Origin: Shouchella shacheensis
Lineage (GTDB): Bacteria > Bacillota > Bacilli > Bacillales > Bacillaceae_D
Length of the DNA: 53,013 nucleotides
Reading direction: 5' to 3'
NCBI RefSeq assembly: GCF_001484965.1
Contig: NZ_LLYY01000031.1
Coordinates: 1-53,013 of the forward strand
Made by a program: the position numbers and the translations under genes. Positions within the stretch are counted from its first letter, which is position 1, and each line of letters begins with the position of its first letter. The notes under the pieces were generated by a model, which saw nothing but the letters and a program-made list of their open reading frames with translations, was not told the origin of the DNA and ran no database searches. Positions 9,308 through 17,835 of this stretch are shown one piece after another.

Positions 9308-10312
9308 TTAGGATTTTTCCAGTGCCTCTCGGTCCGGGGCAGGCGGCGGTTGTTCCAGCCACCCATTGTCAATCATGAGATTTGCCCCCTCCTTCGCCAT
9401 TTGAGCCACCTCTACCATTAAGCGGGCATACGTGAGTCCTAGGTCACGCCGGGGGCTAGCCGCAGTCGATAACCCGTAATTGCCGACTCCGCTATCGATC
9501 AATAACGTCGTATGGAAGGCCATCAGCTTATCGGAAAACGGAGAAATGGTCGAAACGATGACATTGTCATTCCAAGACATTGGAGCAGGAAGATCTTCTT
9601 TTAGTAAAAGCGAGCTGAAAATCTCCACATGTTTATTTGCGATTTGTTTTCCCTGGACAAAAAATTTCTTCACTTTCGGGTCCCTGGCCACTTGCGCAAA
9701 GCCCATCATAAGTGCTTCTCCTAACCCATTTGTTTGAGCATTCATAAAAATATGCGTAATTTCAACGGCACTCAGTGGTCTGCGTTCTCCCAAAAATCCT
9801 CTCAGAAAGCTTTGTTTTTCGACAAAGTCGACGTGTTTCGGTGTCAGGATGGCAGGCGGTCGACTATAGAGCCCTTTGGAGAGAAGTGTCTCTTTGGCTA
9901 CATCATGAAGCTCTGTCGCTCGGCCAAGAACCGTTTGACAGACCTTCGTCATATCGGGGCGTGTCACGACGGGGATGGCAGCCGCAGAGGCTGCCATCGC
10001 AATGACGCCCAGTTGCCGGACATACTCCAACATGAACGCATCGCTAAACAGACGTGGGGCGGAAGGCTGCACATCTTCTTGCGTGAAGCCAACGGGTATC
10101 GCCATTTGTTCACGCTGGCATACGTTCTCTACCATAGCCACATCGTTTTGGTTTTGCTTCAGCGCTAATTGAATCACTTTGCGGATGTCCGGGTCTTCCA
10201 CTTTCTCAAGAAAGTATGTCAACATACAGACAGCAAGGCTATTTTTCATATAGAAACCCCACAGAACGCCAATTTCTGATGACGTTAACTGTGCGTGCTG
10301 GTTCGTTTTCAA
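9308..10312 (-). CDS. DUF3231 family protein, intact copy A
   Basis: A 334-residue DUF3231 protein. It shows two related halves, each opening with a helical region and ending near RDLGLTYARLM and DNGWLEQPP. The start is a TTG at 10312, five bases after GAGGTGATAAACG, a strong site. It precedes gerA on the same strand by 68 bases with no visible terminator between, so it may be the first gene of the germination operon. The function of the family is unknown. Its repeated presence beside germinant-receptor genes in this window suggests a spore or germination role, which is an inference from position only. Confidence 0.88.
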   Translation of the reverse strand: MKTNQHAQLTSSEIGVLWGFYMKNSLAVCMLTYFLEKVEDPDIRKVIQLALKQNQNDVAMVENVCQREQMAIPVGFTQEDVQPSAPRLFSDAFMLEYVRQLGVIAMAASAAAIPVVTRPDMTKVCQTVLGRATELHDVAKETLLSKGLYSRPPAILTPKHVDFVEKQSFLRGFLGERRPLSAVEITHIFMNAQTNGLGEALMMGFAQVARDPKVKKFFVQGKQIANKHVEIFSSLLLKEDLPAPMSWNDNVIVSTISPFSDKLMAFHTTLLIDSGVGNYGLSTAASPRRDLGLTYARLMVEVAQMAKEGANLMIDNGWLEQPPPAPDREALEKS

Positions 10313-10397
10313 CGTTTATCACCTCTGTGTTAAGGTTTATAGTGGTAGTCTTTACCTAATTCAGATAGATATTCTTTTGGCGAATATAGAAATGATG

Positions 10398-10428
10398 AAA
10401 AATAGCCCCTGCCAAGCAACAGGGACTC
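10398..10428 (-). terminator. Terminator after the phytoene-synthase-family gene
   Basis: On the minus strand a hairpin (GTCCCTG, eight-base loop, CAGGGGC) is followed by TATTTTTC. It lies 23 bases beyond the stop at 10451 and separates the upstream membrane-protein operon from the DUF3231/ger genes. Confidence 0.75.
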
Positions 10429-10450
10429 TGAGACAACCAACAAAGGAAAA

Positions 10451-11281
10451 TTATGAAGCACCCGCTTCATCCAGCACTTGCGAGACCAGCCGCGAGACCT
10501 CTGCGCGACTCAATTTTTCTTCATTCTTGGCAATGGCATCGAGCGTCCCGTGCGCTAACGTTAGTGGAATTTGGCAAAAGACACGAATCGGCCCAGGAGG
10601 AAGACTCTCCAGGTAAGCATCTGCGGAGGCCAGATTCGTTCTTGCGTAGGCCAACATCTCGTCCGATCCCCATTCATCTGGAAAGAAATCAACCCCCCGG
10701 CTTAAATCGTCCGAACGGTTTCGAATCATATTGACGGCTTGTAAGCCACGGCCAAAGGCAACGGCCAAGTCTTTGTCTGTCTTGATATCCTCGTACCATT
10801 CCCATAGGTCGGAGAGCATGAGACCGACCAGCCCAGCCACATAGTATGTATAAGCATCCAGATCCTCTTTGCTTTCGATCTGCCACTCGTTTTCCACCCA
10901 GTCGGCCATCCCGTCCGCCATATCGGAAGTGGACTGCAATACCTTCGCGGTGACCGCATCGGGAGAAAGTCGGCTCCAATCACTAAGACGCAACGTGACT
11001 TCTGGCAGCTTGGCACGAAAGGGCTGAAACAAGGCGTGCAATTTGCCGTGATCGCCATCGGTTTTCAGGATGTCACGGATGGATCTTAGCAAATGAATCT
11101 TATCCGCGGACGGAAGCTCAGGGTGATCCTCAATTTCATCGATCGCTCTCATGGCTAAATAAGCACCAGCGACCCCTTCTTTCAAAGCCGGGGGCAGATA
11201 GCTGATCGGAATGAAGAACGTGCGACTGGTCGCTTTTAACATTTCCATCGCTTCGGTGTACAAATCATTCGTTTTGCTCAT
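10451..11281 (-). CDS. Squalene/phytoene synthase family protein
   Basis: A 276-residue member of the squalene/phytoene synthase family, which joins two prenyl diphosphates head to head. The first Asp-rich site is present as AIDEIED and the second as RNRSDDLSRGVDF. The N-terminal TSRTFFIPISYLP stretch is also characteristic. The ATG follows AGGAGTGAATTAA. No desaturase, dehydrosqualene or hopanoid cyclase gene is nearby, which is unusual; instead the gene is the last of a row of small membrane-protein genes starting with a DUF3231 gene. The product could be a membrane terpenoid or carotenoid precursor, or the protein could have a diverged role. Substrate is not decidable from sequence alone. 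Confidence 0.85.
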   Translation of the reverse strand: MSKTNDLYTEAMEMLKATSRTFFIPISYLPPALKEGVAGAYLAMRAIDEIEDHPELPSADKIHLLRSIRDILKTDGDHGKLHALFQPFRAKLPEVTLRLSDWSRLSPDAVTAKVLQSTSDMADGMADWVENEWQIESKEDLDAYTYYVAGLVGLMLSDLWEWYEDIKTDKDLAVAFGRGLQAVNMIRNRSDDLSRGVDFFPDEWGSDEMLAYARTNLASADAYLESLPPGPIRVFCQIPLTLAHGTLDAIAKNEEKLSRAEVSRLVSQVLDEAGAS

Positions 11282-11302
11282 TTAATTCACTCCTAAATGT
11301 CG

Positions 11303-11770
11303 TTAATCATACTTCTTTGATAACCATTTAAATAAGGATTGTACCCCTCGACTTCCTAGAAAAACAATCGTGAGAGAACTTACATTCTCTAAACATGTCC
11401 ATTTTTTCCATTTGACTAATTGCGTCTTTTTTTCAATAAAGTATTCAATCAAGGTGTGAATGCCGCTATACAAAAGGGCTTGTCCGATGATCCCCGGTAG
11501 TTTGGAGCGTGACGTCGTTTGGTTAAACCACACACAAAAAAGGGGGAGAATGAGATGTTCATAAACGATATTGGTTTCAAAGTATTTGGGAAAGAAACGG
11601 ACTGTATACTTTAACTTTTTTCCTTTAACAACCATCTGAGCCAAAAAGGTAACAACGTATCCCGTCGCAAAGAAAACCAGGCCCCAGTCTTTGACACGCT
11701 TCTTGCGAAAGGTGAAAGGCAGACAGGCCAAACCAATCACTAAAACGGCTCGTAATATGAATCGTTCCAA
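11303..11770 (-). CDS. CBO0543-like polytopic membrane protein
   Basis: A 155-residue membrane protein with about four or five hydrophobic segments. It carries YVVTFLAQMVV, FPKYFETNIVYEHLILP and HTLIEYFIEKKTQLVKW, a pattern I associate with the CBO0543 family of Firmicutes membrane proteins of unknown function. I place the start at the TTG at 11770 because GGGAGG lies nine bases upstream; the longer frame would overlap the preceding gene. It is 20 bases from the gene before and 21 from the phytoene-synthase-family gene after it, so it lies inside an operon. No catalytic motif was recognised. Confidence 0.7.
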   Translation of the reverse strand: MERFILRAVLVIGLACLPFTFRKKRVKDWGLVFFATGYVVTFLAQMVVKGKKLKYTVRFFPKYFETNIVYEHLILPLFCVWFNQTTSRSKLPGIIGQALLYSGIHTLIEYFIEKKTQLVKWKKWTCLENVSSLTIVFLGSRGVQSLFKWLSKKYD

Positions 11771-11790
11771 AATGAGGTACCTCCCTTCAC

Positions 11791-12252
11791 TTACCCCTCT
11801 AGTTTCGCAACACCCAAAGCAAGATGTTCCCACAGGATGTGTTCAACCGTTTCCACTTGTTCCGGGCGACAGTTAATCACTAGGATCACTTCTGATTGTT
11901 TTCCTTTTGATACTCTTTTTCTTTTATGCACCATCTTGAGGATCAATACGTCAATGCTAAAACCTAGCAAGAACCCAAATGTAGCGCCAATAAGCCCCCA
12001 CCATATGGGTCCCCATCTCAACACGAACCCGATACTTGTGCCGATAACGGAAAAAACCACTGCCAGAGCCGCTCCCTTATCAAACAAACTCACTCCGTCC
12101 GCTTGGTGGAGCGTATCAAACAATCTTCGCTCCTCTAGCCGATTGTCAAGCGATACAGCCAAAATGTTGTTCTTTGTAATCCCTTTTTTTTCTAAGTCCG
12201 ATAACGCCAACTCTAAAAAAATGGAATGCTCGAAAGTAGCAAAGATTTGCAC
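11791..12252 (-). CDS. Two-helix membrane protein of unknown function
   Basis: A 153-residue protein with a soluble N-terminal part (residues 1-55, MQIFATFEHSIFLELALSDL), two membrane helices (about 60-78 and 83-108, separated by RWGPIWWG) and a soluble tail. The tail (SEVILVINCRPEQVETVEHI) resembles one beta-alpha-beta unit and pairs in style with the N-terminal part, as in small proteins where two cytoplasmic halves flank a helical hairpin. It starts with GTG one base after the stop of the preceding gene, with GGAGTGGAG upstream, so coupling is likely. I do not recognise the family. Confidence 0.72.
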   Translation of the reverse strand: MQIFATFEHSIFLELALSDLEKKGITKNNILAVSLDNRLEERRLFDTLHQADGVSLFDKGAALAVVFSVIGTSIGFVLRWGPIWWGLIGATFGFLLGFSIDVLILKMVHKRKRVSKGKQSEVILVINCRPEQVETVEHILWEHLALGVAKLEG

Positions 12253-12253
12253 G

Positions 12254-13042
12254 TTATCTCCACTCCTCTCGAGCAGGGATGGTCACACGATGTTCTTGAT
12301 AATGATGGTTCAAGAATTTTCGCTGCTCGCTCTCAAAGAGTTTGTTATTTTCCACGGTATTGACGTAAGAATCATACACAGAAAAGCCACATAGAGAGGG
12401 TAAGAAGAGCAACCATTGAGGGTGTAGTGCTTGCGTCGCTTGAGGGGCTTGCCCTAAAAAAAGATGATGAACGGCAACCAGAAGCCCTGATAAGTATACG
12501 AATAAGATAAACCAAAATGTAACAAAAAATGCACTCAGTACTCGGTGAATGTAAAGATGCCCCAATCCTGGTGTTAGCAGAGACCAAATGACCGCCATCA
12601 CCGGTCTCCTTTTGTCTAAGTAATTGATTTCCAAGGCCCCTATACTATAAGTGGGGAAAGCAGCATTTTCGTGTTCAGCCAGCAAAAACACTTTATTCAT
12701 GTCGACTGTCGATCGATAACTATCCCAAATGCCAAAAATATAGAACGGCAAATACAAAAGCAACAATTTAGGTTCAAGGACATCCTTTGCCATCTCAAAC
12801 TGACCTGTGTACGAGTAAACGATGGCCAGATTTAGGTTTGTCATAACGTTAATGACAATTTCCAACGCCGATAGTATGAAACCTCTCAGGTATTTAGATA
12901 ATAGGAGATGCCCAAAACCTGGAAAGGCAGCAGACCACCAAGCAACAATGTAAGGATTGCGTAAATGCAATTGTGTAGTACCTATAGAACTCACAAACGC
13001 TTTGAAGCGACGTTCTTGGTTGGTTGGTGAAAAATTCCTCAT
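12254..13042 (-). CDS. Polytopic membrane protein with internal PGxGHL-WDSY repeat
   Basis: A 262-residue membrane protein built from two related halves. The first half contains FPGFGHLLLSKYLRGF and later IFGIWDSYRSTVDMNK; the second contains TPGLGHLYIHRVLSAFF and later GFSVYDSYVNTVENNK. Each half has two or three hydrophobic helices between these landmarks. The next gene upstream (13066-13527) encodes a single related unit. The ATG at 13042 follows GAGGAG. The family is not recognised by name; the PGxGH element followed by a Tyr/Trp-Asp-Ser/Ala-Tyr element recalls small TM2-like membrane proteins. The gene lies within the operon that starts with DUF3231. Confidence 0.75.
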   Translation of the reverse strand: MRNFSPTNQERRFKAFVSSIGTTQLHLRNPYIVAWWSAAFPGFGHLLLSKYLRGFILSALEIVINVMTNLNLAIVYSYTGQFEMAKDVLEPKLLLLYLPFYIFGIWDSYRSTVDMNKVFLLAEHENAAFPTYSIGALEINYLDKRRPVMAVIWSLLTPGLGHLYIHRVLSAFFVTFWFILFVYLSGLLVAVHHLFLGQAPQATQALHPQWLLFLPSLCGFSVYDSYVNTVENNKLFESEQRKFLNHHYQEHRVTIPAREEWR

Positions 13043-13065
13043 GGTGTGAACTCCTCAGGTGTGTC

Positions 13066-13527
13066 TTACAAATTCTCTCCTCCCTTCGCAATGACCATTC
13101 TCCTAATGGCAAACCCGACCGCCAACCCTAGGAAGATACTAAGAATGGGCAGCCAAATCGGGCCGAGCACGACACCCATCATCGCCTTTGATGAATAAGT
13201 AACGCCGACGGTAGTGATGTAAGCGGAACAGACAAACGGAAGAAACATATAGGCTTTTGGCGGATCGGAAGCATCTTTATAGGCATCCCATATGACAAAG
13301 AGGTACAAACAAGGGTAAAACATCAGCCATAAATAATTCGTTTGCTGAACGGCTTCCCGTGTAAGCCCTTGAAAACTTAGGACAATGGCGGTGTTAAGGT
13401 TGGCTTGGACATTAATAAGGATTTCTAACCCAATAAATAGGACGCCTTTTACATAGGAACGGCTTAACAGTTGTGCAAATCCGGGCAGAGCGATGCTCCA
13501 CAAGAGGGCTTCTACTTTTTTTTCCAT
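13066..13527 (-). CDS. Membrane protein related to the half-repeat of its neighbour
   Basis: A 153-residue protein with about four hydrophobic helices. Its residues from about 10 to 95 (IALPGFAQLLSRSYVKG, then NVQANLNTAIV, then YLFVIWDAYKDASDPPK) align with the first half of the 262-residue protein encoded just downstream. Its last third (GVVLGPIWLPILSIFLGLAVG) is different and forms a terminal helix with a basic tail. The ATG at 13527 has only a weak ribosome site, and the preceding DUF3231 stop is 12 bases away, so translation is probably coupled. Function is unknown. Confidence 0.72.
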   Translation of the reverse strand: MEKKVEALLWSIALPGFAQLLSRSYVKGVLFIGLEILINVQANLNTAIVLSFQGLTREAVQQTNYLWLMFYPCLYLFVIWDAYKDASDPPKAYMFLPFVCSAYITTVGVTYSSKAMMGVVLGPIWLPILSIFLGLAVGFAIRRMVIAKGGENL

Positions 13528-13539
13528 CGTTTCACTACT

Positions 13540-14541
13540 TTACTTTGTTAGTTGGTCACGGTCAGGTGCCTGCGGCGGTTCCTCTAACCATTCGTTTTTT
13601 ATAAGCAAATTAGCGCCATCTTCTGCGTATAAGGCAATCTCCGCGAGTAATCTCGCATACTTTAAGCCCACATCTTTTCTTGGATTGGCCGCCATCGCCG
13701 TGCCGTAATTGCCAATCCCAGCCGCCGTCATTCCAGACACTAGGAATAGCATGAGCTTATCGGAGAAAGGAGCGACTTTAGAATCCATCACTGCTGTATC
13801 CGCTGTTTGTAGGACTGGAATATCATCTGCCACGAGAATGTCGCTGAAAAGATCGATGTGTTTTTGTGCGATCTTCTTTCCTCGTAGAAAATACTGGCGC
13901 AACTCCTCCGATCTTGTGACTTGGGCAAATGCCAAGATCAAACTTTTTCCGACAACATTTGTTTGAGTATTGATATAGAGATGCATCATTTCAATGCTGT
14001 TAAGAGAACGCTGCTTTCCAAATAGGCTTCCTAAATAATGTTGCGTACTCGCAAATGTTACGTCTTGCGGCGTTGGAATGTAAGGAGGCCGAACATAAAC
14101 GCCTCTTTCTAACTGGAGTTCCTTCACCGCACCGTTCAATTTCACCCCATCCGAGAGCGTTTTTCTGAAAAACTGGACAATATCAGCTCTTGTTGAAAGA
14201 CTCACTGCGAGAGCGCCGGCCGTCATCCCAACGATGGTCATGTGGCTGATGAACATCAAATCATAAGTGTCCGAAAACAAGCGTGGGGCTCCTGCGTTGA
14301 CATCCTCTTCTGTAAACCCCGTCGGAATAGGAAACGATTCTTTTGTAAACAGCGCTACAAGAAAATCAAGGTGTTCCTCAGTCGCTTGTAGAGCCGTCTC
14401 AAGAATTTCACGGACGCCCTGATCGTCCACATGGGTTAAAAAATACGTGATGAGTTGCTTTGTTGCTGAGTCATTGATATATTGGCTCCAGATCAAACTC
14501 ATCTCAGCAGAGGTTAGCCTTGTGTGGATCGTCTCTTCCAT
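13540..14541 (-). CDS. DUF3231 family protein, intact copy B
   Basis: A 333-residue DUF3231 protein with the same two-half design and landmarks as the copy at 9308-10312 (RKDVGLKYARLLAE, KNEWLEEPPQAPDRDQ at the end). The ATG at 14541 is chosen because GGGAGG lies eight bases upstream and the length then equals that of its paralogue; a 40-residue in-frame extension looks unrelated. It is the first of six closely spaced minus-strand genes ending with the phytoene-synthase-family gene. Its promoter should lie in 14545-14700, but I see no convincing sporulation-sigma consensus there. Confidence 0.88.
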   Translation of the reverse strand: MEETIHTRLTSAEMSLIWSQYINDSATKQLITYFLTHVDDQGVREILETALQATEEHLDFLVALFTKESFPIPTGFTEEDVNAGAPRLFSDTYDLMFISHMTIVGMTAGALAVSLSTRADIVQFFRKTLSDGVKLNGAVKELQLERGVYVRPPYIPTPQDVTFASTQHYLGSLFGKQRSLNSIEMMHLYINTQTNVVGKSLILAFAQVTRSEELRQYFLRGKKIAQKHIDLFSDILVADDIPVLQTADTAVMDSKVAPFSDKLMLFLVSGMTAAGIGNYGTAMAANPRKDVGLKYARLLAEIALYAEDGANLLIKNEWLEEPPQAPDRDQLTK

Positions 14542-14918
14542 CCAATCGTCCTCCCGACTTGGTACTGACTTGTTTCCCTTAATATATATCGCCACTTGTT
14601 TTTTATACAATGCAACAACGGTGTGTCTCAAAGAAGAATCAGTTCGAATGACCTTCCTCAAACGACTCTCTCTTTGTTAGCCAGTCACAAAACAGATAGA
14701 TGAATGGATAAATGGGAGCAGAATACAATCCCCAATGCAAAAAAATTGGGTCCCAAATCTGGCGAACTCTTCATGAAACTGATGAAACTGGTCGAAGGGT
14801 TTTATTCATACATAGATCCTCTTCGGGCATCACCTATGTTTCTTATGTATTTTTTTGCGGGGATGAATCGGTCGCCAGCTTCTGAGTATAAAGACTTTGG
14901 GCGAGAAAATTGAAAAAT

Positions 14919-14957
14919 CCTTCCCCAGCCGCTAAGGCTGGGGAAGGATTTTTCTTA
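14919..14957. terminator. Strong bidirectional terminator
   Basis: A near-perfect hairpin with arms AATCCTTCCCCAGCC and GGCTGGGGAAGGATT is flanked by A- and T-runs on both sides. It lies 24 bases beyond the minus-strand permease gene, which it most likely terminates. Confidence 0.9.
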
Positions 14958-14980
14958 TGGCTTTCAATCTTTGAGTTTAT

Positions 14981-16765
14981 CTACTGATTTATTCCACGTC
15001 CACCCTGGCTAAGCGTCGAATTCAAACGTTTGTTGTTGGTGGCAATCAAGTAGCCGGCTGTGATGGCAATCAAGGCAATGATCAAGCTTCCAATGTGGAA
15101 AAGACCTTTTTCACTGTACCAGACAATTGAGTAACCAACAGCGCCAGAAAGAATGGCGTAGTAAGAGAAGGGGACGATGGTTTTTCGAATAATTGCTCCT
15201 TCTTTGCCAACAAGGCCGACAACCGCCAAGGCAGCCACGACATTGTGCACGCAAATCATGTTTCCGGCCGCTCCCCCCACAGCCTGAAGAGCGACAATCC
15301 ACGTTGGGTTCACACCAATTTGCGCACCAGCATCGTATTGGAACAGTGCGAACATCATATTACTAACCGTATTACTCCCTGCAATGAAAGCGCCCAAACC
15401 GCCGATCAGAGGGGCGAAGAGCGGGAACAAATCTCCGGTTGCAGCGACAACGCCATTCGCGAGTTCAATCGGCATTCGCTCAAATCCAGCCGCTCCTCCG
15501 CCACTGTTGAGAAACACTTGCACCATCGGCACCGTGAAGATCAGTGCGGTGGATGCAGCAAGCATGGTTTTTCCAGAATGAGCCCACGCCTTTTTGTATG
15601 CGCTTGCATTCATCCCGTGAATAAAAAATGTAATCAGTGTTACTAGGATGAAGATGGAGCCCGGGGAGAATAGCGGCTGAAAGCTCGCAGAAATGTCCGT
15701 TCCGAATATATTGTTAAGTTCAAGATTCCACGCTTGGACCCATCCCCGAAAAGGCAATACTTCCAGTCTTGTGATAATAAGAAAGACCCCAATTAACACA
15801 TACGGAAACCAGGCACGCAGCATACTCATATTTCCACTTTTATGCGTAATATCTTTGATTTCTACGCTACCAATCCACTCTGGATTCCATTTCGACTTTT
15901 CTTCAAAATCCCAAGTCTCGTCCTCTTTTGGCATCAGAAATCCTTTTTTTGCGGCAACAACAACGATGACAAGTCCCACTAGCCCACCGAACATCGCTGG
16001 AAATTCAGGGCCGAGCGTGTTTGCAACAATTACATACGGAATGGTCATGGCAAAAGAAGCAAAGAGAGCGAATTTCCAAACCTTTAACCCTTCCGAAAAG
16101 GACTTGTTTTTGCCGAAAAATCGGGTCATTAGCGCAACCACAAATAACGGTATGAGCGTCCCGGCGATCGCATGAAGAATCGCTGCCTGTCCGCCAATCA
16201 GTGTAGTCAGGGCGAGAAAATTATCAGAAATCGACGCATCGGCAGCGAGCCCTGATTGGACGCCCACAAGCATCGGTGTACCGACGGCACCAAACGATAC
16301 GGGTGTACTTTGAATCACCATCCCCGCAACGACGGCTGCCATAGCTGGAAATCCTAAGCCGACGAGGAGTGGGACTGCAACAGCTGCAGGGGTACCAAAC
16401 CCAGCCGAACCTTCGATAAAGGAACCAAACAACCAGGCGACGATAATGACTTGAACGCGTCGGTCTGCTGAGATGTCGGTGAAGCCTTGTCGTATCGTTT
16501 TGATGGCTCCACTCTCCTGCAATGTGTTTAGGAGCAGGATCGCCCCAAAGATAATGTACAATAACGTCGCAGCAGTGATCAATCCGTTCACCGAAGCGGC
16601 TGCGACATTGGCCCCAGGGACTTGCCAAACAAATAACGCTAAGCCGACCGCGACAAGGTAAGATACCGGCATTGCCCGACTTGCTGGCAACTTTAAGCCA
16701 ACAAGCAAAATAGCGACTACGACGATAGGCAACAGCGACAACAAAGCAAGCATTCCAGTACTCAT
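14981..16765 (-). CDS. LctP family L-lactate/glycolate permease
   Basis: A 594-residue polytopic permease of the LctP family, which carries lactate and in some members glycolate with protons. About twelve to fourteen helices are visible, with the family stretch [19 protein letters not shown] and later [18 protein letters not shown]. The ATG at 16765 is eight bases after AAAGGGG. It is the last gene of the minus-strand glycolate cluster, about 220 bases beyond the FAH-family gene, with its own hairpin-rich upstream region. Because the cluster encodes glycolate oxidase and malate synthase G, glycolate is the likeliest substrate; lactate cannot be excluded. Confidence 0.92.
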   Translation of the reverse strand: MSTGMLALLSLLPIVVVAILLVGLKLPASRAMPVSYLVAVGLALFVWQVPGANVAAASVNGLITAATLLYIIFGAILLLNTLQESGAIKTIRQGFTDISADRRVQVIIVAWLFGSFIEGSAGFGTPAAVAVPLLVGLGFPAMAAVVAGMVIQSTPVSFGAVGTPMLVGVQSGLAADASISDNFLALTTLIGGQAAILHAIAGTLIPLFVVALMTRFFGKNKSFSEGLKVWKFALFASFAMTIPYVIVANTLGPEFPAMFGGLVGLVIVVVAAKKGFLMPKEDETWDFEEKSKWNPEWIGSVEIKDITHKSGNMSMLRAWFPYVLIGVFLIITRLEVLPFRGWVQAWNLELNNIFGTDISASFQPLFSPGSIFILVTLITFFIHGMNASAYKKAWAHSGKTMLAASTALIFTVPMVQVFLNSGGGAAGFERMPIELANGVVAATGDLFPLFAPLIGGLGAFIAGSNTVSNMMFALFQYDAGAQIGVNPTWIVALQAVGGAAGNMICVHNVVAALAVVGLVGKEGAIIRKTIVPFSYYAILSGAVGYSIVWYSEKGLFHIGSLIIALIAITAGYLIATNNKRLNSTLSQGGRGINQ

Positions 16766-16832
16766 CAACCTATCCCCTTTCTACCTTTTGCAAGGCCAAA
16801 CCAATTTGTTGTTTGTTGTTACATTTATATAA

Positions 16833-16872
16833 AACAATAAAATGCAGAGGTGCCCATGTACATTTTATTGTT
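16833..16872. promoter_or_regulatory. 12-bp perfect inverted repeat ahead of the permease gene
   Basis: AACAATAAAATG and CATTTTATTGTT face each other across 16 bases, about 70 bases before the permease start. On the minus strand the second arm runs into TTTATATAAATG, which could be a -10 region. It could be an operator or a leader hairpin; the sequence alone does not decide. Confidence 0.5.
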
Positions 16873-16946
16873 AAAAAACGGGTTCGATTGGTTGAATAAG
16901 CAAGTGTTTCAATGAGTGAATTCCAAAAAAACTGTGGTCGTAAAGG

Positions 16947-16976
16947 ATGGTAGGCTCGGAACCTCGAGCCTACCAT
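16947..16976 (-). terminator. 12-bp hairpin after the FAH-family gene
   Basis: ATGGTAGGCTCG and CGAGCCTACCAT form a perfect 12-bp stem with a six-base loop, starting 10 bases beyond the stop at 16987. On the minus strand it is followed only by CCTTTACG, so it may stabilise the 3' end or weakly terminate and set the permease gene apart. Confidence 0.6.
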
Positions 16977-16986
16977 GCGGACCTAG

Positions 16987-17751
16987 TTACTTACTAGCGC
17001 TCACAAAGCGATTTTGTAACGTTCCAATTTCGTCTATGGTGCACGCGATGTCATCATTCGTCTGAATCATTTCCGCTCCAACCGGACTGCCAGTTAGAAT
17101 GACGTCTCCTGGCGTAAGCGTCATCACATGGGACAAGTACGAAATCATTCGCTGGGTCGAGACAATCATGAGCTGAACGTGGCTGTTTTGTTTCTCTTCG
17201 CCGTTTAACGTCGCTTTCACCGACACATTTAACGGGTCCACATCTGTCTCAATCAAAGGCCCCAGCGGTGTGAAGGTGTCAAAAGACTTCCCGAGCGTCC
17301 AGTGGCCATTTTCATGAAAGTAGTCGGGACAGGTGACATCATTTCCAACTGTATAGCCGAACACATAATCGAATACGTCCTCTTCAGCGATGTTTTTCGC
17401 GGTTTTCCCAATCACCACGGCGAGTTCGGATTCAAATTTGACTTGTTCGACGCCGCTTGGAATCACGATATCCGCCTCTGGGCCGATGACGGAAGACGTC
17501 GCCTTGAAAAAGAACACAGGCATGGTTGGCACTTCGGCCGGTCGATCCGCTTCTGTGGCGATAAAATTGGCCCCAATCCCTATGACTTGATTGGGTTCAA
17601 GTGGTGCCAGCAAGGTCACGTCCTTGATGGAGAATGTCTTCCCCGTATAGGACCAGTTGGAAAAGAGATCTCCTTCAATTCCTCTGATTTCCTCTTCTGT
17701 TAGGACTCCTTGGTAAATGGTTTCTTTCGATCTAAAACGAATAAATTTCAT
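16987..17751 (-). CDS. Fumarylacetoacetate hydrolase family protein
   Basis: A 254-residue FAH-superfamily protein. The fold's landmarks are visible: VIGIGANF, then KFESELAVVIGKTAKN with metal-binding acids, GYTVGNDVTCPD, KSFDTFTPLGP and GDVILTGSPVGAEMI. FAH-family enzymes cleave C-C bonds or decarboxylate/isomerise oxo-acids; some act on oxaloacetate. The ATG follows GAGGAGAAG. It lies between malate synthase G and the permease in the glycolate cluster, 85 bases after glcB. A role in handling a 2-oxo-acid by-product is plausible, but the specific reaction is an inference. Confidence 0.88.
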   Translation of the reverse strand: MKFIRFRSKETIYQGVLTEEEIRGIEGDLFSNWSYTGKTFSIKDVTLLAPLEPNQVIGIGANFIATEADRPAEVPTMPVFFFKATSSVIGPEADIVIPSGVEQVKFESELAVVIGKTAKNIAEEDVFDYVFGYTVGNDVTCPDYFHENGHWTLGKSFDTFTPLGPLIETDVDPLNVSVKATLNGEEKQNSHVQLMIVSTQRMISYLSHVMTLTPGDVILTGSPVGAEMIQTNDDIACTIDEIGTLQNRFVSASK

Positions 17752-17835
17752 TCTTCTTCTCCTCAGCTCTTTGGTGAATTTGTTGGCTATGTAGAACCCT
17801 CCCGCTGCACGCGGAAGGATCGGCCGCTTCTCCTC

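Noticed and set aside
11837-12394. 185-codon plus-strand frame
   Set aside because: It is fully antisense to two minus-strand membrane-protein genes with good starts, and shows no domain.
14704-14913. 69-codon plus-strand frame just before the bidirectional terminator
   Set aside because: No ribosome site and no recognisable domain; the terminator behind it is better explained by the minus-strand permease gene.
16770-16976. 68-codon minus-strand frame between the FAH gene and the permease
   Set aside because: It spans both hairpins of the gap and has no ribosome site or domain.
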